Shown here piece by piece: positions 1-7,230 of a stretch of 64,000 bases of DNA (positions within the stretch are counted from its first letter, which is position 1; every line of letters starts with the position of its first letter). The translations under genes and the position numbers were made by a program. Source of the stretch: Micromonospora sp. U21 (lineage in GTDB: Bacteria > Actinomycetota > Actinomycetes > Mycobacteriales > Micromonosporaceae); the NCBI RefSeq assembly GCF_018070045.1, contig NZ_JAGPYK010000011.1, positions 62,001 through 126,000 on the forward strand. The letters run 5' to 3'. The notes under the pieces are model-generated. The model saw only the letters and a list, made by a program, of their open reading frames with translations, searched no databases and was not told where the DNA came from.

Positions 1-2
1 GC

Positions 3-152
3 CAGCACGTCGGCCTCTCCAACGTCGACGAGCGGCTGCGGTCGGTCTTCGGGGACCGGTTCGGTTTGGTCGTCGAGACCGGGCTCGGCTCGGGCACCAG
101 GGTGAGCATGCGGGTGCCGAAGTTCCACCCCGGAGTGCGGGCCGGATCGTGA
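3..152 (+). CDS. Sensor histidine kinase, C-terminal end (partial)
   Basis: Only the last 49 codons are inside the window. They read as the end of a HATPase_c domain: a GLSNVDERLRSVFG block, then a GLGSGTRVSMRVP strand. The first block is typical of LytS/YehU-type kinases, where the G2 box is followed by NVxxRL. The next gene encodes a LytTR response regulator, so this is very probably its partner kinase. The sensor part lies upstream of the window and cannot be described. Confidence 0.85.
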   Translation, partial: QHVGLSNVDERLRSVFGDRFGLVVETGLGSGTRVSMRVPKFHPGVRAGS

Positions 153-183
153 GCGCGCGCGACGAGCGACCGGGGGCCACTGA

Positions 184-945
184 GTGAGCGCGACCGGGTT
201 CCTCCGGGTGCTGGCGGTGGACGACGAGCCGCCCGCGCTCGACGAGCTGGCGTACCACCTGCGGGCCGACCCTCGGGTGGCCCGCCTGCACACGGCGGGG
301 GACGCCACCGAGGCGCTGCGGCTGCTCCGCGACGGTGACGTGGACGTGGTCTTCCTGGACATCCGGATGCCCGGCCTGGACGGCATGGAACTGGCCCGGG
401 TTCTGCGCCGGTTCGCCCGGCCACCGGCGATCGTCTTCGTCACCGCGTACGACGACGGAGCGGTGGACGCCTTCGACCTGGGGGCGACCGACTACGTGCG
501 CAAACCGGTCCGCGCCGAGCGGCTGGCCGAGTCGCTGCGCCGGGTGATCGGCTCGCGGGTGGTGCCGTCGCATCCGGCGGCGCTGGCCCGGGCTGAGGAG
601 GACCCGACCATCCCGATCGAGTTGGCCGGCACCACCCGGATGCTGCCCCGGTCGGCGGTGCGCTGGGTGGAGGCCCAGGGGGACTACGCCCGGCTGCACA
701 CCGCGGAGGGGTCGCACCTGGTCCGGGTCTCGCTGGCCACGCTCGCGGAGCGGTGGGCCGACGCCGGTTTCGTCCGGGTGCACCGGTCGTACCTGGTGCA
801 GTTGAAGTTGATCGCGGAGCTGCGGCTGGTCAACTCCGGTTACGTGGTGGTGATCGACGGGACGGAGCTGCCGGTGAGCCGGCGGCACACCCGGGAGCTG
901 AAGGACAAGCTGGTCCGTGCAGCGAAGCAGGACTGGAACCGGTGA
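184..945 (+). CDS. LytTR-family response regulator
   Basis: A 253-residue DNA-binding response regulator with a GTG start. Residues about 8-125 form a receiver domain: acidic pair in VDDEPP, phosphoacceptor Asp59 in VVFLDIRMPG, and the conserved Lys in YVRKPVRAE. Residues about 145-250 form a LytTR domain, with VRWVEAQGDYARLHT, VRVHRSYLV and LPVSRRHTREL. It sits 31 nt after the kinase fragment, so the two should form one two-component system. In actinobacteria such pairs often lie near sodium:solute symporters and may control them; two occur downstream here, but the link is an inference. No clear ribosome-binding site precedes the GTG. Confidence 0.92.
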   Translation: MSATGFLRVLAVDDEPPALDELAYHLRADPRVARLHTAGDATEALRLLRDGDVDVVFLDIRMPGLDGMELARVLRRFARPPAIVFVTAYDDGAVDAFDLGATDYVRKPVRAERLAESLRRVIGSRVVPSHPAALARAEEDPTIPIELAGTTRMLPRSAVRWVEAQGDYARLHTAEGSHLVRVSLATLAERWADAGFVRVHRSYLVQLKLIAELRLVNSGYVVVIDGTELPVSRRHTRELKDKLVRAAKQDWNR

Positions 946-999
946 CCCCGGCTCCAGCCCCTCTCACCTTCGTCGGCTCCGCCCCCGCCTCGGCGGTCG

Positions 1000-1833
1000 T
1001 CAGGCCTTGACCTGGTCGGCGATGGCCAGTGCGATCGCCTTCAGCTGCTCCACGGACAGCGGAGCCTGCGGCTGCGCGGGAACCGCGGACTCGTCCACCC
1101 CGACTATGTTGAGCACGTCCGCCTGGAGCGCCCGGTTGCCGGGCAACTGGATCGCGATGAGGTACTGCACGCTCTTCTGCCGCTTACCGGTCAGCGTCTC
1201 GATCTTCATCCGCGCGCCGCTCGGGGTCGTGCCCGGCTCGCACACCCTGCGGTAACGGCTGTCCTCCCGGATGCCCTGCGGCAGCTGGCACGGCCAGTGG
1301 AACCCGGCCGGTCCGGCGGACGCGTCGGGGTACACGTCCGGGGTGATCGACACGCCCAGGGAACCCTTGCGCCCCTGGTAGGAAATGCCGGAGGAGCTAC
1401 CGACGAAGTCCGAGGTGCCGCGGTGTGTGAACTCTGGCGGCTGCCCGTCCGGCTTGCGAGGCTCGCCAAGGTAGTCGGGCATCCAGGTCCACTTCGCGCC
1501 GGGCGCCACCTTCCGGAGCGCCCGGTCCAGCTCCTGGCTGAGGCGCCTGGCGGTGGCGTCGGCCGTCTCATCGGTGTCGAAGACCAGACGGAACCGGGTG
1601 TCCGTGGCGGGCGAGGAGGCAACGGCCTGCGGCGTGGCCGGCGCGGCCCCGGGCTCCCCCTGGCGTACGGCGACGCTGACGCCGCCGGCCACCGCCAGAG
1701 CCAGCACGGCGGCCAACGAGCCGCCGAGCCGCCGGGCGGCCCTGGCCCGCCGCTCCCGCCGGACGATGCCCTTCACATCGACCCGGGGCGGCGGGGGCGT
1801 ACCGATCAACTCGTCGAACAGTTGGTGACTCAT
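1000..1833 (-). CDS. Membrane-anchored protein co-transcribed with SigE-type sigma factor
   Basis: A 277-residue protein with a basic N-terminal segment (about 1-35, with RRERRARAARR), one membrane helix (about 37-58) and an extracytoplasmic domain of about 210 residues that I do not recognise. Its start codon lies 15 nt after the stop of the sigma-factor gene, so the two are one operon. Small single-pass proteins in this position after SigE-family sigma factors often act as anti-sigma factors or envelope sensors. No zinc-binding HxxxCxxC motif is visible, so an anti-sigma role is a guess from position. It converges on the LytTR gene. Confidence 0.7.
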   Translation of the reverse strand: MSHQLFDELIGTPPPPRVDVKGIVRRERRARAARRLGGSLAAVLALAVAGGVSVAVRQGEPGAAPATPQAVASSPATDTRFRLVFDTDETADATARRLSQELDRALRKVAPGAKWTWMPDYLGEPRKPDGQPPEFTHRGTSDFVGSSSGISYQGRKGSLGVSITPDVYPDASAGPAGFHWPCQLPQGIREDSRYRRVCEPGTTPSGARMKIETLTGKRQKSVQYLIAIQLPGNRALQADVLNIVGVDESAVPAQPQAPLSVEQLKAIALAIADQVKA

Positions 1834-1848
1834 CTGGTGCCTCCCCGC

Positions 1849-2340
1849 TCAGTACTGACCGTTGACGGCGGTGCGCAGGTTCGCCAGCCCGCGTGCGGAC
1901 TGGCTCTTGACGGTGCCGGCGGAGATGCCGAGCATCCGGGCGGTCTCCTCGACCGAGTAGTCGAGGTAGAAGCGCAGGACGAGCACCGTCCGTTGCTTCG
2001 GGGCGAGCGAGCGCAGCAATGCGGCGAGCCCGTCACGATCGGTCACCGTCTCTGGCACGGCGCCGGCCACGTCCGGCACCTCGGCCCACGACTGCTCCCG
2101 GTTGCTCCAGGGCCGACGCTGCTCGTCGAGCCAGGATCGGGTCAGGACCCGCTGCGCGTACGCGTCGCGGTTCTCCGCCCGACGCACCCTGCGCCAGCTC
2201 CGGTAGAGCTTCGTCACCGTGACCGAGACGACGTCGTCGGCGGCGTGCCAGTCCTGACAGAGCAGGAATGCGCTCCGTCGCCAGCGGTCCATGCGGTCCG
2301 CGACGAAGTCATGGAAGTCGTCCTCGTCGGCCCGCCTCAC
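1849..2340 (-). CDS. SigE-family ECF RNA polymerase sigma factor
   Basis: A 163-residue sigma factor. Region 2 is near the N-terminus (residues about 10-75, including WHAADDVV and TKLYRSW). Region 4 is at the C-terminus (about 105-160), with LAPKQRTVLVLRFYLD, then the helix-turn-helix SVEETARMLGISAGTVKSQ. I chose the GTG at 2340 because GGGAGAG lies 5-11 nt before it and the protein then begins MRRADEDDF, as in this family. A longer reading frame extends upstream but runs across the divergent promoter region. The adjacent membrane protein is its probable partner. The promoter region is shared with the divergent DUF5701 gene. Confidence 0.9.
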   Translation of the reverse strand: MRRADEDDFHDFVADRMDRWRRSAFLLCQDWHAADDVVSVTVTKLYRSWRRVRRAENRDAYAQRVLTRSWLDEQRRPWSNREQSWAEVPDVAGAVPETVTDRDGLAALLRSLAPKQRTVLVLRFYLDYSVEETARMLGISAGTVKSQSARGLANLRTAVNGQY

Positions 2341-2370
2341 CGCGGTCTCTCCCGTCTGCTGACCATCACG

Positions 2371-2446
2371 GTCGTACGACGGAGCGGTCGCCCACGAGGG
2401 TTGCATCAGGCAGCGGGAATAACCCCGCGCTGTCGTACGTCGTACG
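2371..2446. promoter_or_regulatory. Divergent promoter region with three GTCGTACG motifs
   Basis: Between the sigma-factor start (2340) and the DUF5701 start (2479), GTCGTACG occurs at 2371-2378, 2432-2439 and 2439-2446. The first extends to the palindrome GTCGTACGAC. A GGGAATAACC sequence at 2415-2424 lies about 15 nt before the second copy, in the arrangement expected of an ECF promoter reading rightward. The repeats may be -10 elements for the adjacent sigma factor or operator half-sites; the sequence alone does not decide. Confidence 0.4.
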
Positions 2447-2478
2447 GTACTCGGACGAACGACGAATGGAGCCCGCCC

Positions 2479-3129
2479 GTGTTCGACGCCGCCACCGAAT
2501 TCGACCGCCAGCTCGACCGCCTGGTGGAGCTGGGATACCCGGCGCTCGCCGACCTGCCCGAGGACGCCTTCCGTGATCTGGTCACCCCGCTCCGCGCGGC
2601 GGCGATCGCGGGCGCGGCCGGGCTGCCCGCACCGACCGAGGGTCGGGTGCCGTTCCTGCTGGTCATCACCCGCGACCTGGCACCGGTCGAGCAGCGGCTG
2701 GCACTCACCACGCTGGCCGGCAAGCGCAAGCCCGGCTTCCTCGACCGGCACTACGGCGAGGACGACCTGCCGAAGTTCGATCCGATCAAGGAACTGGACG
2801 TGCCGGCGGGTCCGGCGTACCTGCTCTTCGACGTGGACCGCGGCGAGGAGACGCTGAACCTGGCCCCCGCGTCGGCGATGGAGGTGATCACCGGCCAGGA
2901 CCGGCTGCCGCTCACCATCGACGAGGGGCTCGCCCTCGTCACCCTGTATCCAGCGGCGCTGGCGAAGAACAAGTGCTTCTCGCTAATCGGCTCGCAATGC
3001 GGCGACAAGCGGGTGCCGGCGATCTGGATCAGCCAGGGCGCGCCGAAACTGGGGTGGTGCTGGTACGGCAACCCGCACACCTGGCTCGGCTCCGCCTCTG
3101 CCCGCCCGGAACGCGTCGGGCTGAAGTGA
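2479..3129 (+). CDS. DUF5701 family protein
   Basis: A 216-residue soluble protein that matches the actinobacterial DUF5701 family in overall pattern: an N-terminal helical part, then VPFLLVITRDL, GPAYLLFDVDRGEE and a C-terminal GAPKLGWCWYGNPH block. No catalytic motif is evident and no function is established. The GTG at 2479 has GGAG about 7 nt upstream. The frame stays open well before it, but that stretch overlaps the sigma operon on the other strand. Shared upstream DNA with the SigE-type gene suggests common regulation. Confidence 0.75.
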   Translation: MFDAATEFDRQLDRLVELGYPALADLPEDAFRDLVTPLRAAAIAGAAGLPAPTEGRVPFLLVITRDLAPVEQRLALTTLAGKRKPGFLDRHYGEDDLPKFDPIKELDVPAGPAYLLFDVDRGEETLNLAPASAMEVITGQDRLPLTIDEGLALVTLYPAALAKNKCFSLIGSQCGDKRVPAIWISQGAPKLGWCWYGNPHTWLGSASARPERVGLK

Positions 3130-3135
3130 GGGCGA

Positions 3136-3172
3136 CGCCGGTGTGGGCTGTCAGGCGAGGCCCGCACCGGCG
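3136..3172 (+). terminator. Hairpin after DUF5701 gene
   Basis: CGCCGGTGTGGGC and GCCCGCACCGGCG form a 13-bp stem with one mismatch and an 11-nt loop, starting 6 nt after the DUF5701 stop. There is no T-run, as is common for actinomycete terminators. Confidence 0.45.
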
Positions 3173-3184
3173 ATGCCCACCGGG

Positions 3185-3224
3185 TTATCCACAGGGATGA
3201 CCCGTTCTCCACAGGTTATTCACA
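3185..3224 (+). other. Cluster of three DnaA-box-like sequences
   Basis: Three direct copies lie within 40 bp: TTATCCACA (3185-3193), TTCTCCACA (3205-3213) and TTATTCACA (3216-3224). The first and third fit the TTATNCACA consensus and the second differs at one base. They lie just upstream of the promoter of an OmpR-type two-component operon, not next to dnaA or dnaN. Confidence 0.5.
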
Positions 3225-3255
3225 ACGCCACCCACTGATCTCCACGCCGGCTCCC

Positions 3256-3261
3256 TACAGT
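3256..3261 (+). promoter_or_regulatory. -10 element of the OmpR-type operon
   Basis: TACAGT ends 8 nt before the ATG at 3270 and leaves no room for a ribosome-binding site. Confidence 0.45.
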
Positions 3262-3269
3262 CAGGCCCC

Positions 3270-3947
3270 ATGAAGGAACGCCGGGTACTGGTGGTCGAGG
3301 ACGAACGGACCATCGCCGAGTCGGTCGCCGCCCGACTCCGCGCCGAGGGATTCGCGGTGGAGATCGCTGCGGACGGCCCCAGCGCGGTCGAGCAGTTCCG
3401 GTCCGGGCAGCCGGATCTCGTCGTCCTCGACGTGATGCTGCCCGGCTTCGACGGCCTGGAGGTGTGCCGGCGGATCCAGGCCGTCCGGCCGGTGCCGGTG
3501 CTGATGCTCACCGCCCGGGACGACGAGACCGACCTGCTGGTGGGGCTCGCGGTCGGCGCGGACGACTACCTCACCAAACCGTTCTCGATGCGGGAGCTGG
3601 CCGCCCGGGTGCACGTCCTGCTGCGCCGGGTGGAGCGGGCGGCCACCCCTGCTCCGCCCGCCATCCGCCTCGGCGACATCGAGATCAACGAGCCCGAGCG
3701 GCGGGTCCGCCGGGCCGGTGCGGACGTGCACCTCACGCCGACCGAGTTCGACCTGCTGGTCCACCTCGCCGGACGGCCCCGGGCAGTGCTCCCTCGGGAA
3801 CGGCTGCTCGCCGACGTCTGGGGGTGGGCCGAGGGAAGCGGCACCCGCACCGTGGACAGCCACGTCAAGGCCCTGCGCCGCAAGCTGGGCGCCGACCTCA
3901 TCCGCACTGTGCACGGAGTCGGCTACGCCCTGGAAGTGCCGTCATGA
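3270..3947 (+). CDS. OmpR/PhoB-family response regulator
   Basis: A 225-residue response regulator. The receiver domain spans about 4-115, with acidic residues in VVEDERT, phosphoacceptor Asp54 in VVLDVMLPG, Lys102 in YLTKPFSM and the conserved Thr in LMLTARDD. A winged-helix output domain spans about 130-222, with VHLTPTEFDLLVHLAG and the recognition region GTRTVDSHVKALRRKLG. The stop overlaps the kinase ATG by 4 nt (ATGA), so the pair is translationally coupled. The length and pattern resemble envelope-stress regulators of the MprA/CseB kind, but the stimulus is unknown. DnaA-box-like sequences lie just upstream of its promoter. Confidence 0.93.
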   Translation: MKERRVLVVEDERTIAESVAARLRAEGFAVEIAADGPSAVEQFRSGQPDLVVLDVMLPGFDGLEVCRRIQAVRPVPVLMLTARDDETDLLVGLAVGADDYLTKPFSMRELAARVHVLLRRVERAATPAPPAIRLGDIEINEPERRVRRAGADVHLTPTEFDLLVHLAGRPRAVLPRERLLADVWGWAEGSGTRTVDSHVKALRRKLGADLIRTVHGVGYALEVPS

Positions 3948-5026
3948 CCGCCACCCTGCTCACCCGCCTGGACCGGGTGCTGGAGCTGCTGCCCCGCCCG
4001 CTGGACCCGGTGCGCTCCATCAAGCTGAAACTGGGCGTGCTGCTGGTCGCCTCCGGCGCGGCCGGGCTCGCCTACTTCTCGTACGGCATCGGCTGGCCAC
4101 CACCGGTGACCTCGGCGACCGCCATCGCCGTGGCCCTGCTCACCTCGCAGGTGCTGGCCCACGGGATGACCTCGCCGCTGCGGGAGATGACGGCGGCCGC
4201 CGGGGCGATGGCCCGCGGTGACTACACCCGCCGGGTACGCGCCACGTCCCGGGACGAGGTCGGCGAGCTGGCCCAGGCGTTCAACAAGATGGCCGAGGAC
4301 CTGCACGCCGCGGACCAGCGCCGACGCGAGCTGATCGCCAACGTCTCGCACGAGTTGCGCACGCCGATCACCGCGTTGCAGGGCGTGCTGGAGAACATGG
4401 TGGACGGGGTGTCCGCGCCCGAACCCGCGGCACTGCGCTCGGCGCTGACCCAGACCGAGCGGCTCGGGCACCTCGTCGCCGACCTGCTCGACCTGTCCCG
4501 ACTCGACGCCGGGGTGGTCCCGCTCCGGCGGGTCCGCATGGACGTGGGGGACTTCCTCGACGAGGCGGTGGAGCACGCCACCGCGAGTGCGACCGGCGCG
4601 GGGCTGGACGTGCGCTTCCAGCTCCGTGAGCTGGCGGTGCCCCTGACCGTGCAGGCCGACCCGTGGCGGTTGCACCAGGTGTTCGCGAATCTGCTCGACA
4701 ACGCGGCGCGGCACAGCCCGCCGGGCGGCACGGTCCGGTTGAGCGCCGAGGAACACGCCGGCCAGCTCCGCTTCGAGGTGAGCGACGAGGGTCAGGGCAT
4801 TCCCTCGGCGGAGCGCTCCCGGGTGTTCGAGCGGTTCACCCGCGGCGATCGGTCGGCCGGCGGCGGCACCGGACTGGGCCTGGCCATCGCCCGGTGGGTC
4901 GTCGAACTGCACGGCGGCCGGATCGGGGTCCTCGATCCGGCCGGACCGGCTCGTGGTGACCGTCCCGGCTGCCGCATCCAGGTCACCATCCCGATGGACG
5001 GGTCACCCCGAGAAGAGGCCGTATGA
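3944..5026 (+). CDS. HAMP-domain sensor histidine kinase
   Basis: A 360-residue kinase, partner of the preceding response regulator. Two membrane helices (about 28-48 and 54-72) are separated by only a few residues, so there is almost no extracytoplasmic sensor. A HAMP domain follows (about 75-125), then HisKA with His136 in NVSHELRTPITAL, and HATPase_c with N-box NLLDNAARHSPPGG, DEGQGIP and GGTGLGLAIARWVV. The tiny sensor loop suggests sensing in or at the membrane. The stop overlaps the next start by 4 nt (ATGA at 5023), so the DUF4173 protein is probably in the same operon. Confidence 0.93.
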   Translation: MTATLLTRLDRVLELLPRPLDPVRSIKLKLGVLLVASGAAGLAYFSYGIGWPPPVTSATAIAVALLTSQVLAHGMTSPLREMTAAAGAMARGDYTRRVRATSRDEVGELAQAFNKMAEDLHAADQRRRELIANVSHELRTPITALQGVLENMVDGVSAPEPAALRSALTQTERLGHLVADLLDLSRLDAGVVPLRRVRMDVGDFLDEAVEHATASATGAGLDVRFQLRELAVPLTVQADPWRLHQVFANLLDNAARHSPPGGTVRLSAEEHAGQLRFEVSDEGQGIPSAERSRVFERFTRGDRSAGGGTGLGLAIARWVVELHGGRIGVLDPAGPARGDRPGCRIQVTIPMDGSPREEAV

Positions 5027-6771
5027 CCAGCCCTGCCAGCACCCCCGTCCCGGCCGCCGGCCCGCAGCCCACCGCTCCCGGCCGGCCCGGCCAGCCCTGG
5101 GTCGGCCCCGGCCCGGCGCTCCCGCCAGTGGCCGGTCGACCTCAACCATGGGCCCCGACGCCGGCCACGCCCAAGCCACCCTCGCTGCTCGAACGCCGCT
5201 GGCCCGGACCGCTCGGTGCCGCCCGTCCGGTGGTGCTGGCCGCGTTGGCTGCGGCGGCGGTCGTCGGCGCCTCGACGCTACCGGTGGTTCGTCCGGGCGT
5301 CGGCTGGCTGGTGGCCGCGCTGGCCGCCGCGGCCGCCCTCGTCACGGCCACCGTCGTTCGACCCGCCACGCTGTCGCCGGCGACGGATGTCCCCGACCGA
5401 ACCGCCTACGCGCCGGGCGACCCGGCGACGCGGGCCACGAACGCCGCACCCGGCGCAGCCGACCCCGCGCCGGCCACCGCCCGTCCCGGTGCCACGGGGG
5501 CACCGGGGCGGGTGGCGCGGGCCGTCTGGGCCGCCGCGACCGTCGCGCTGGTCGCGGTCGGCTCGGTCCGGGCCGCCGGCTGGCTCTTCGCGCTCTGCCT
5601 GGTAGCCGCCGCGGTCACCGCGACGCTGGCGGTGACCGGCGGGCGGAGCCCGTTCGGGATGCTGGTGGCCGCGACGCTGCCGCCGGCCGCGACGGTCCGG
5701 GCGCTCCCCTGGGCGGTACGCGGGCTGCGCCGCACCCGCCCGGCCGGGGCCGGGGCCGGACGCATCCTGAGCAGCCTCGCGGTCTCGGCCGGGCTGCTGA
5801 CGCTGTTCGGTCTGCTCTTCTCCTCGGCCGACGCGGTCTTCGCCGACCTGGTCGCGGGCCTGCTGCCCGACATCTCGGCGAGCGGTGTGATCGGCTGGCT
5901 CGCACGCCTGCTGCTGATCGGTGGGGGCCTGCTCGGCGGCGCGTACCTGGTCAGCCGCCCGCCCGACCTGGAGGGCCTGCGACCGGCGCCGACCCGACCG
6001 GCGCACCGGCTGGAGTGGGCCCTGCCGCTGGCGCTGCTCAACGCCCTGTTCGCCGCGTTCGTGCTGGTCCAGTTGACGGTGTTCTTCGGCGGCGCGGGGC
6101 ACGTGCTCCGGACGGCCGGGCTCACCTACGCCCAGTACGCCCGCGGCGGCTTCTGGCAACTGCTCGCCGTCACCGCGCTCACCCTGCTGGTCATCGCGAT
6201 CGCCGCCCGTCGGGCGCCGAAGGCGACCCGGGCCGACCGGCTGATGGTCCGCGCACTACTCGGCACACTCACCGTGCTCAGCCTGATCGTCGTCGCCTCC
6301 GCGCTCTACCGGATGCAGGTCTACGCCGGCGCGTACGGCGCCACCCGACTCAGGCTCGTCGTGGCGACCGTCGAACTCTGGCTCGGGCTGCTCTTCGTCC
6401 TGGTCGCGGCGGCCGTGGCGCGTCTGCGGGCCGACTGGTTGCCCCGGCTGGTGATCGGCACGGCGGTGCTGGCGCTGCTCGGGTTGGCCCTGGTCAACCC
6501 GGATCGGCTGATCGCCGACCGGAACGTCGACCGGTATCTGGAGACCGGCCGGTTGGACGTCGGTTACCTCTCCCGGCTCTCCGCCGACGCGGTACCGGCA
6601 CTGGATCGGCTGCCCGAGCCGCTGCGGGCGTGTGCGCTACGGGAGATCGCCGACGAGCTGCCCCGGGACGGCCTCTGGGCGGCGAACCTGGGCCGGGAGC
6701 GGGCCCGGCGGGAGCTGGGCGTGACCCCGGCGGCCAGCGCCACGGACTGTCCCGGTCCGCTGCGCTGGTGA
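5023..6771 (+). CDS. DUF4173 multi-pass membrane protein
   Basis: A 582-residue membrane protein with a proline-rich cytoplasmic start (about 1-55) and about a dozen hydrophobic segments. The C-terminal block TGRLDVGYLSRLSADAV, followed by ALDRLPEPLR, is the conserved signature of DUF4173. No biochemical role is established. Coupling to a two-component system (4-nt overlap with the kinase stop) suggests the protein is controlled by, or reports to, that system. Other long open frames across this interval arise only from the GC bias. Confidence 0.85.
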   Translation: MTSPASTPVPAAGPQPTAPGRPGQPWVGPGPALPPVAGRPQPWAPTPATPKPPSLLERRWPGPLGAARPVVLAALAAAAVVGASTLPVVRPGVGWLVAALAAAAALVTATVVRPATLSPATDVPDRTAYAPGDPATRATNAAPGAADPAPATARPGATGAPGRVARAVWAAATVALVAVGSVRAAGWLFALCLVAAAVTATLAVTGGRSPFGMLVAATLPPAATVRALPWAVRGLRRTRPAGAGAGRILSSLAVSAGLLTLFGLLFSSADAVFADLVAGLLPDISASGVIGWLARLLLIGGGLLGGAYLVSRPPDLEGLRPAPTRPAHRLEWALPLALLNALFAAFVLVQLTVFFGGAGHVLRTAGLTYAQYARGGFWQLLAVTALTLLVIAIAARRAPKATRADRLMVRALLGTLTVLSLIVVASALYRMQVYAGAYGATRLRLVVATVELWLGLLFVLVAAAVARLRADWLPRLVIGTAVLALLGLALVNPDRLIADRNVDRYLETGRLDVGYLSRLSADAVPALDRLPEPLRACALREIADELPRDGLWAANLGRERARRELGVTPAASATDCPGPLRW

Positions 6772-6781
6772 GCGCGAGCGC

Positions 6782-6809
6782 TTGACATTCCGGCAGGGCG
6801 GGCGAGACT
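6782..6809 (+). promoter_or_regulatory. Promoter of the small-membrane-protein/symporter operon
   Basis: TTGACA (6782-6787) is followed after 16 nt by GAGACT (6804-6809). The GTG start at 6816 comes 6 nt later, so the transcript is probably leaderless. The -35 is a perfect consensus but the -10 is weak. Confidence 0.5.
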
Positions 6810-6815
6810 GCCGGG

Positions 6816-7229
6816 GTGGCCGAGCGACTCCCTGACGTCGGGCCCGGCGGTACGGCACCGCCGCCCCGGCGGACCCGGATCGTGCTGGCCGACATCACCC
6901 GGCAGGACAGCCGCGCCGAGCGGACCCGCACCGAGCTGGCGCAACAGACGCAGGTCGGCGAGGCGCTGGTCCGCGGCCTGGTCCGGGCCCAGCTCGCGCT
7001 GGCGCTGCGGCTCTCGCTCGTGGTGGCAATCGGGCTCGGCGGGCTGCCCTGGCTGTTCGCCATCGCGCCGTCGCTCGGCCGGACGACGGTCGCCGGCGTC
7101 AACCTGCCCTGGCTGCTGCTGGGTGTGGCGTCCTTCCCGTTCCTGATCGGGGTGGGCTGGGCGTACGTGCGGCTGGCCGAGCGCAACGAGCAGGACTTCA
7201 CCGACCTGGTGCAGCGGCCGGAGCGCTGA
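6816..7229 (+). CDS. Small two-helix membrane protein paired with a symporter
   Basis: A 137-residue protein with a charged N-terminus and two membrane helices (about 65-85 and 95-117), ending AERNEQDFTDLVQR. That ending resembles the tail of DUF485-like proteins encoded before sodium:solute symporters. The symporter begins one base after this stop. It is likely a small accessory subunit or stability factor for the transporter, inferred from position and topology. Confidence 0.75.
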   Translation: MAERLPDVGPGGTAPPPRRTRIVLADITRQDSRAERTRTELAQQTQVGEALVRGLVRAQLALALRLSLVVAIGLGGLPWLFAIAPSLGRTTVAGVNLPWLLLGVASFPFLIGVGWAYVRLAERNEQDFTDLVQRPER

Positions 7230-7230
7230 G

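Noticed and set aside
3185..3224. Replication origin
   Set aside because: Only three boxes, no dnaA, dnaN or gyr genes, and no AT-rich unwinding region nearby; a regulatory role fits better.
4953..6785. A 610-codon open frame across the kinase and DUF4173 genes
   Set aside because: It is an out-of-frame shadow: Arg/Gly/Pro-rich with no domains, while the overlapping frame encodes recognisable kinase and membrane protein sequence.
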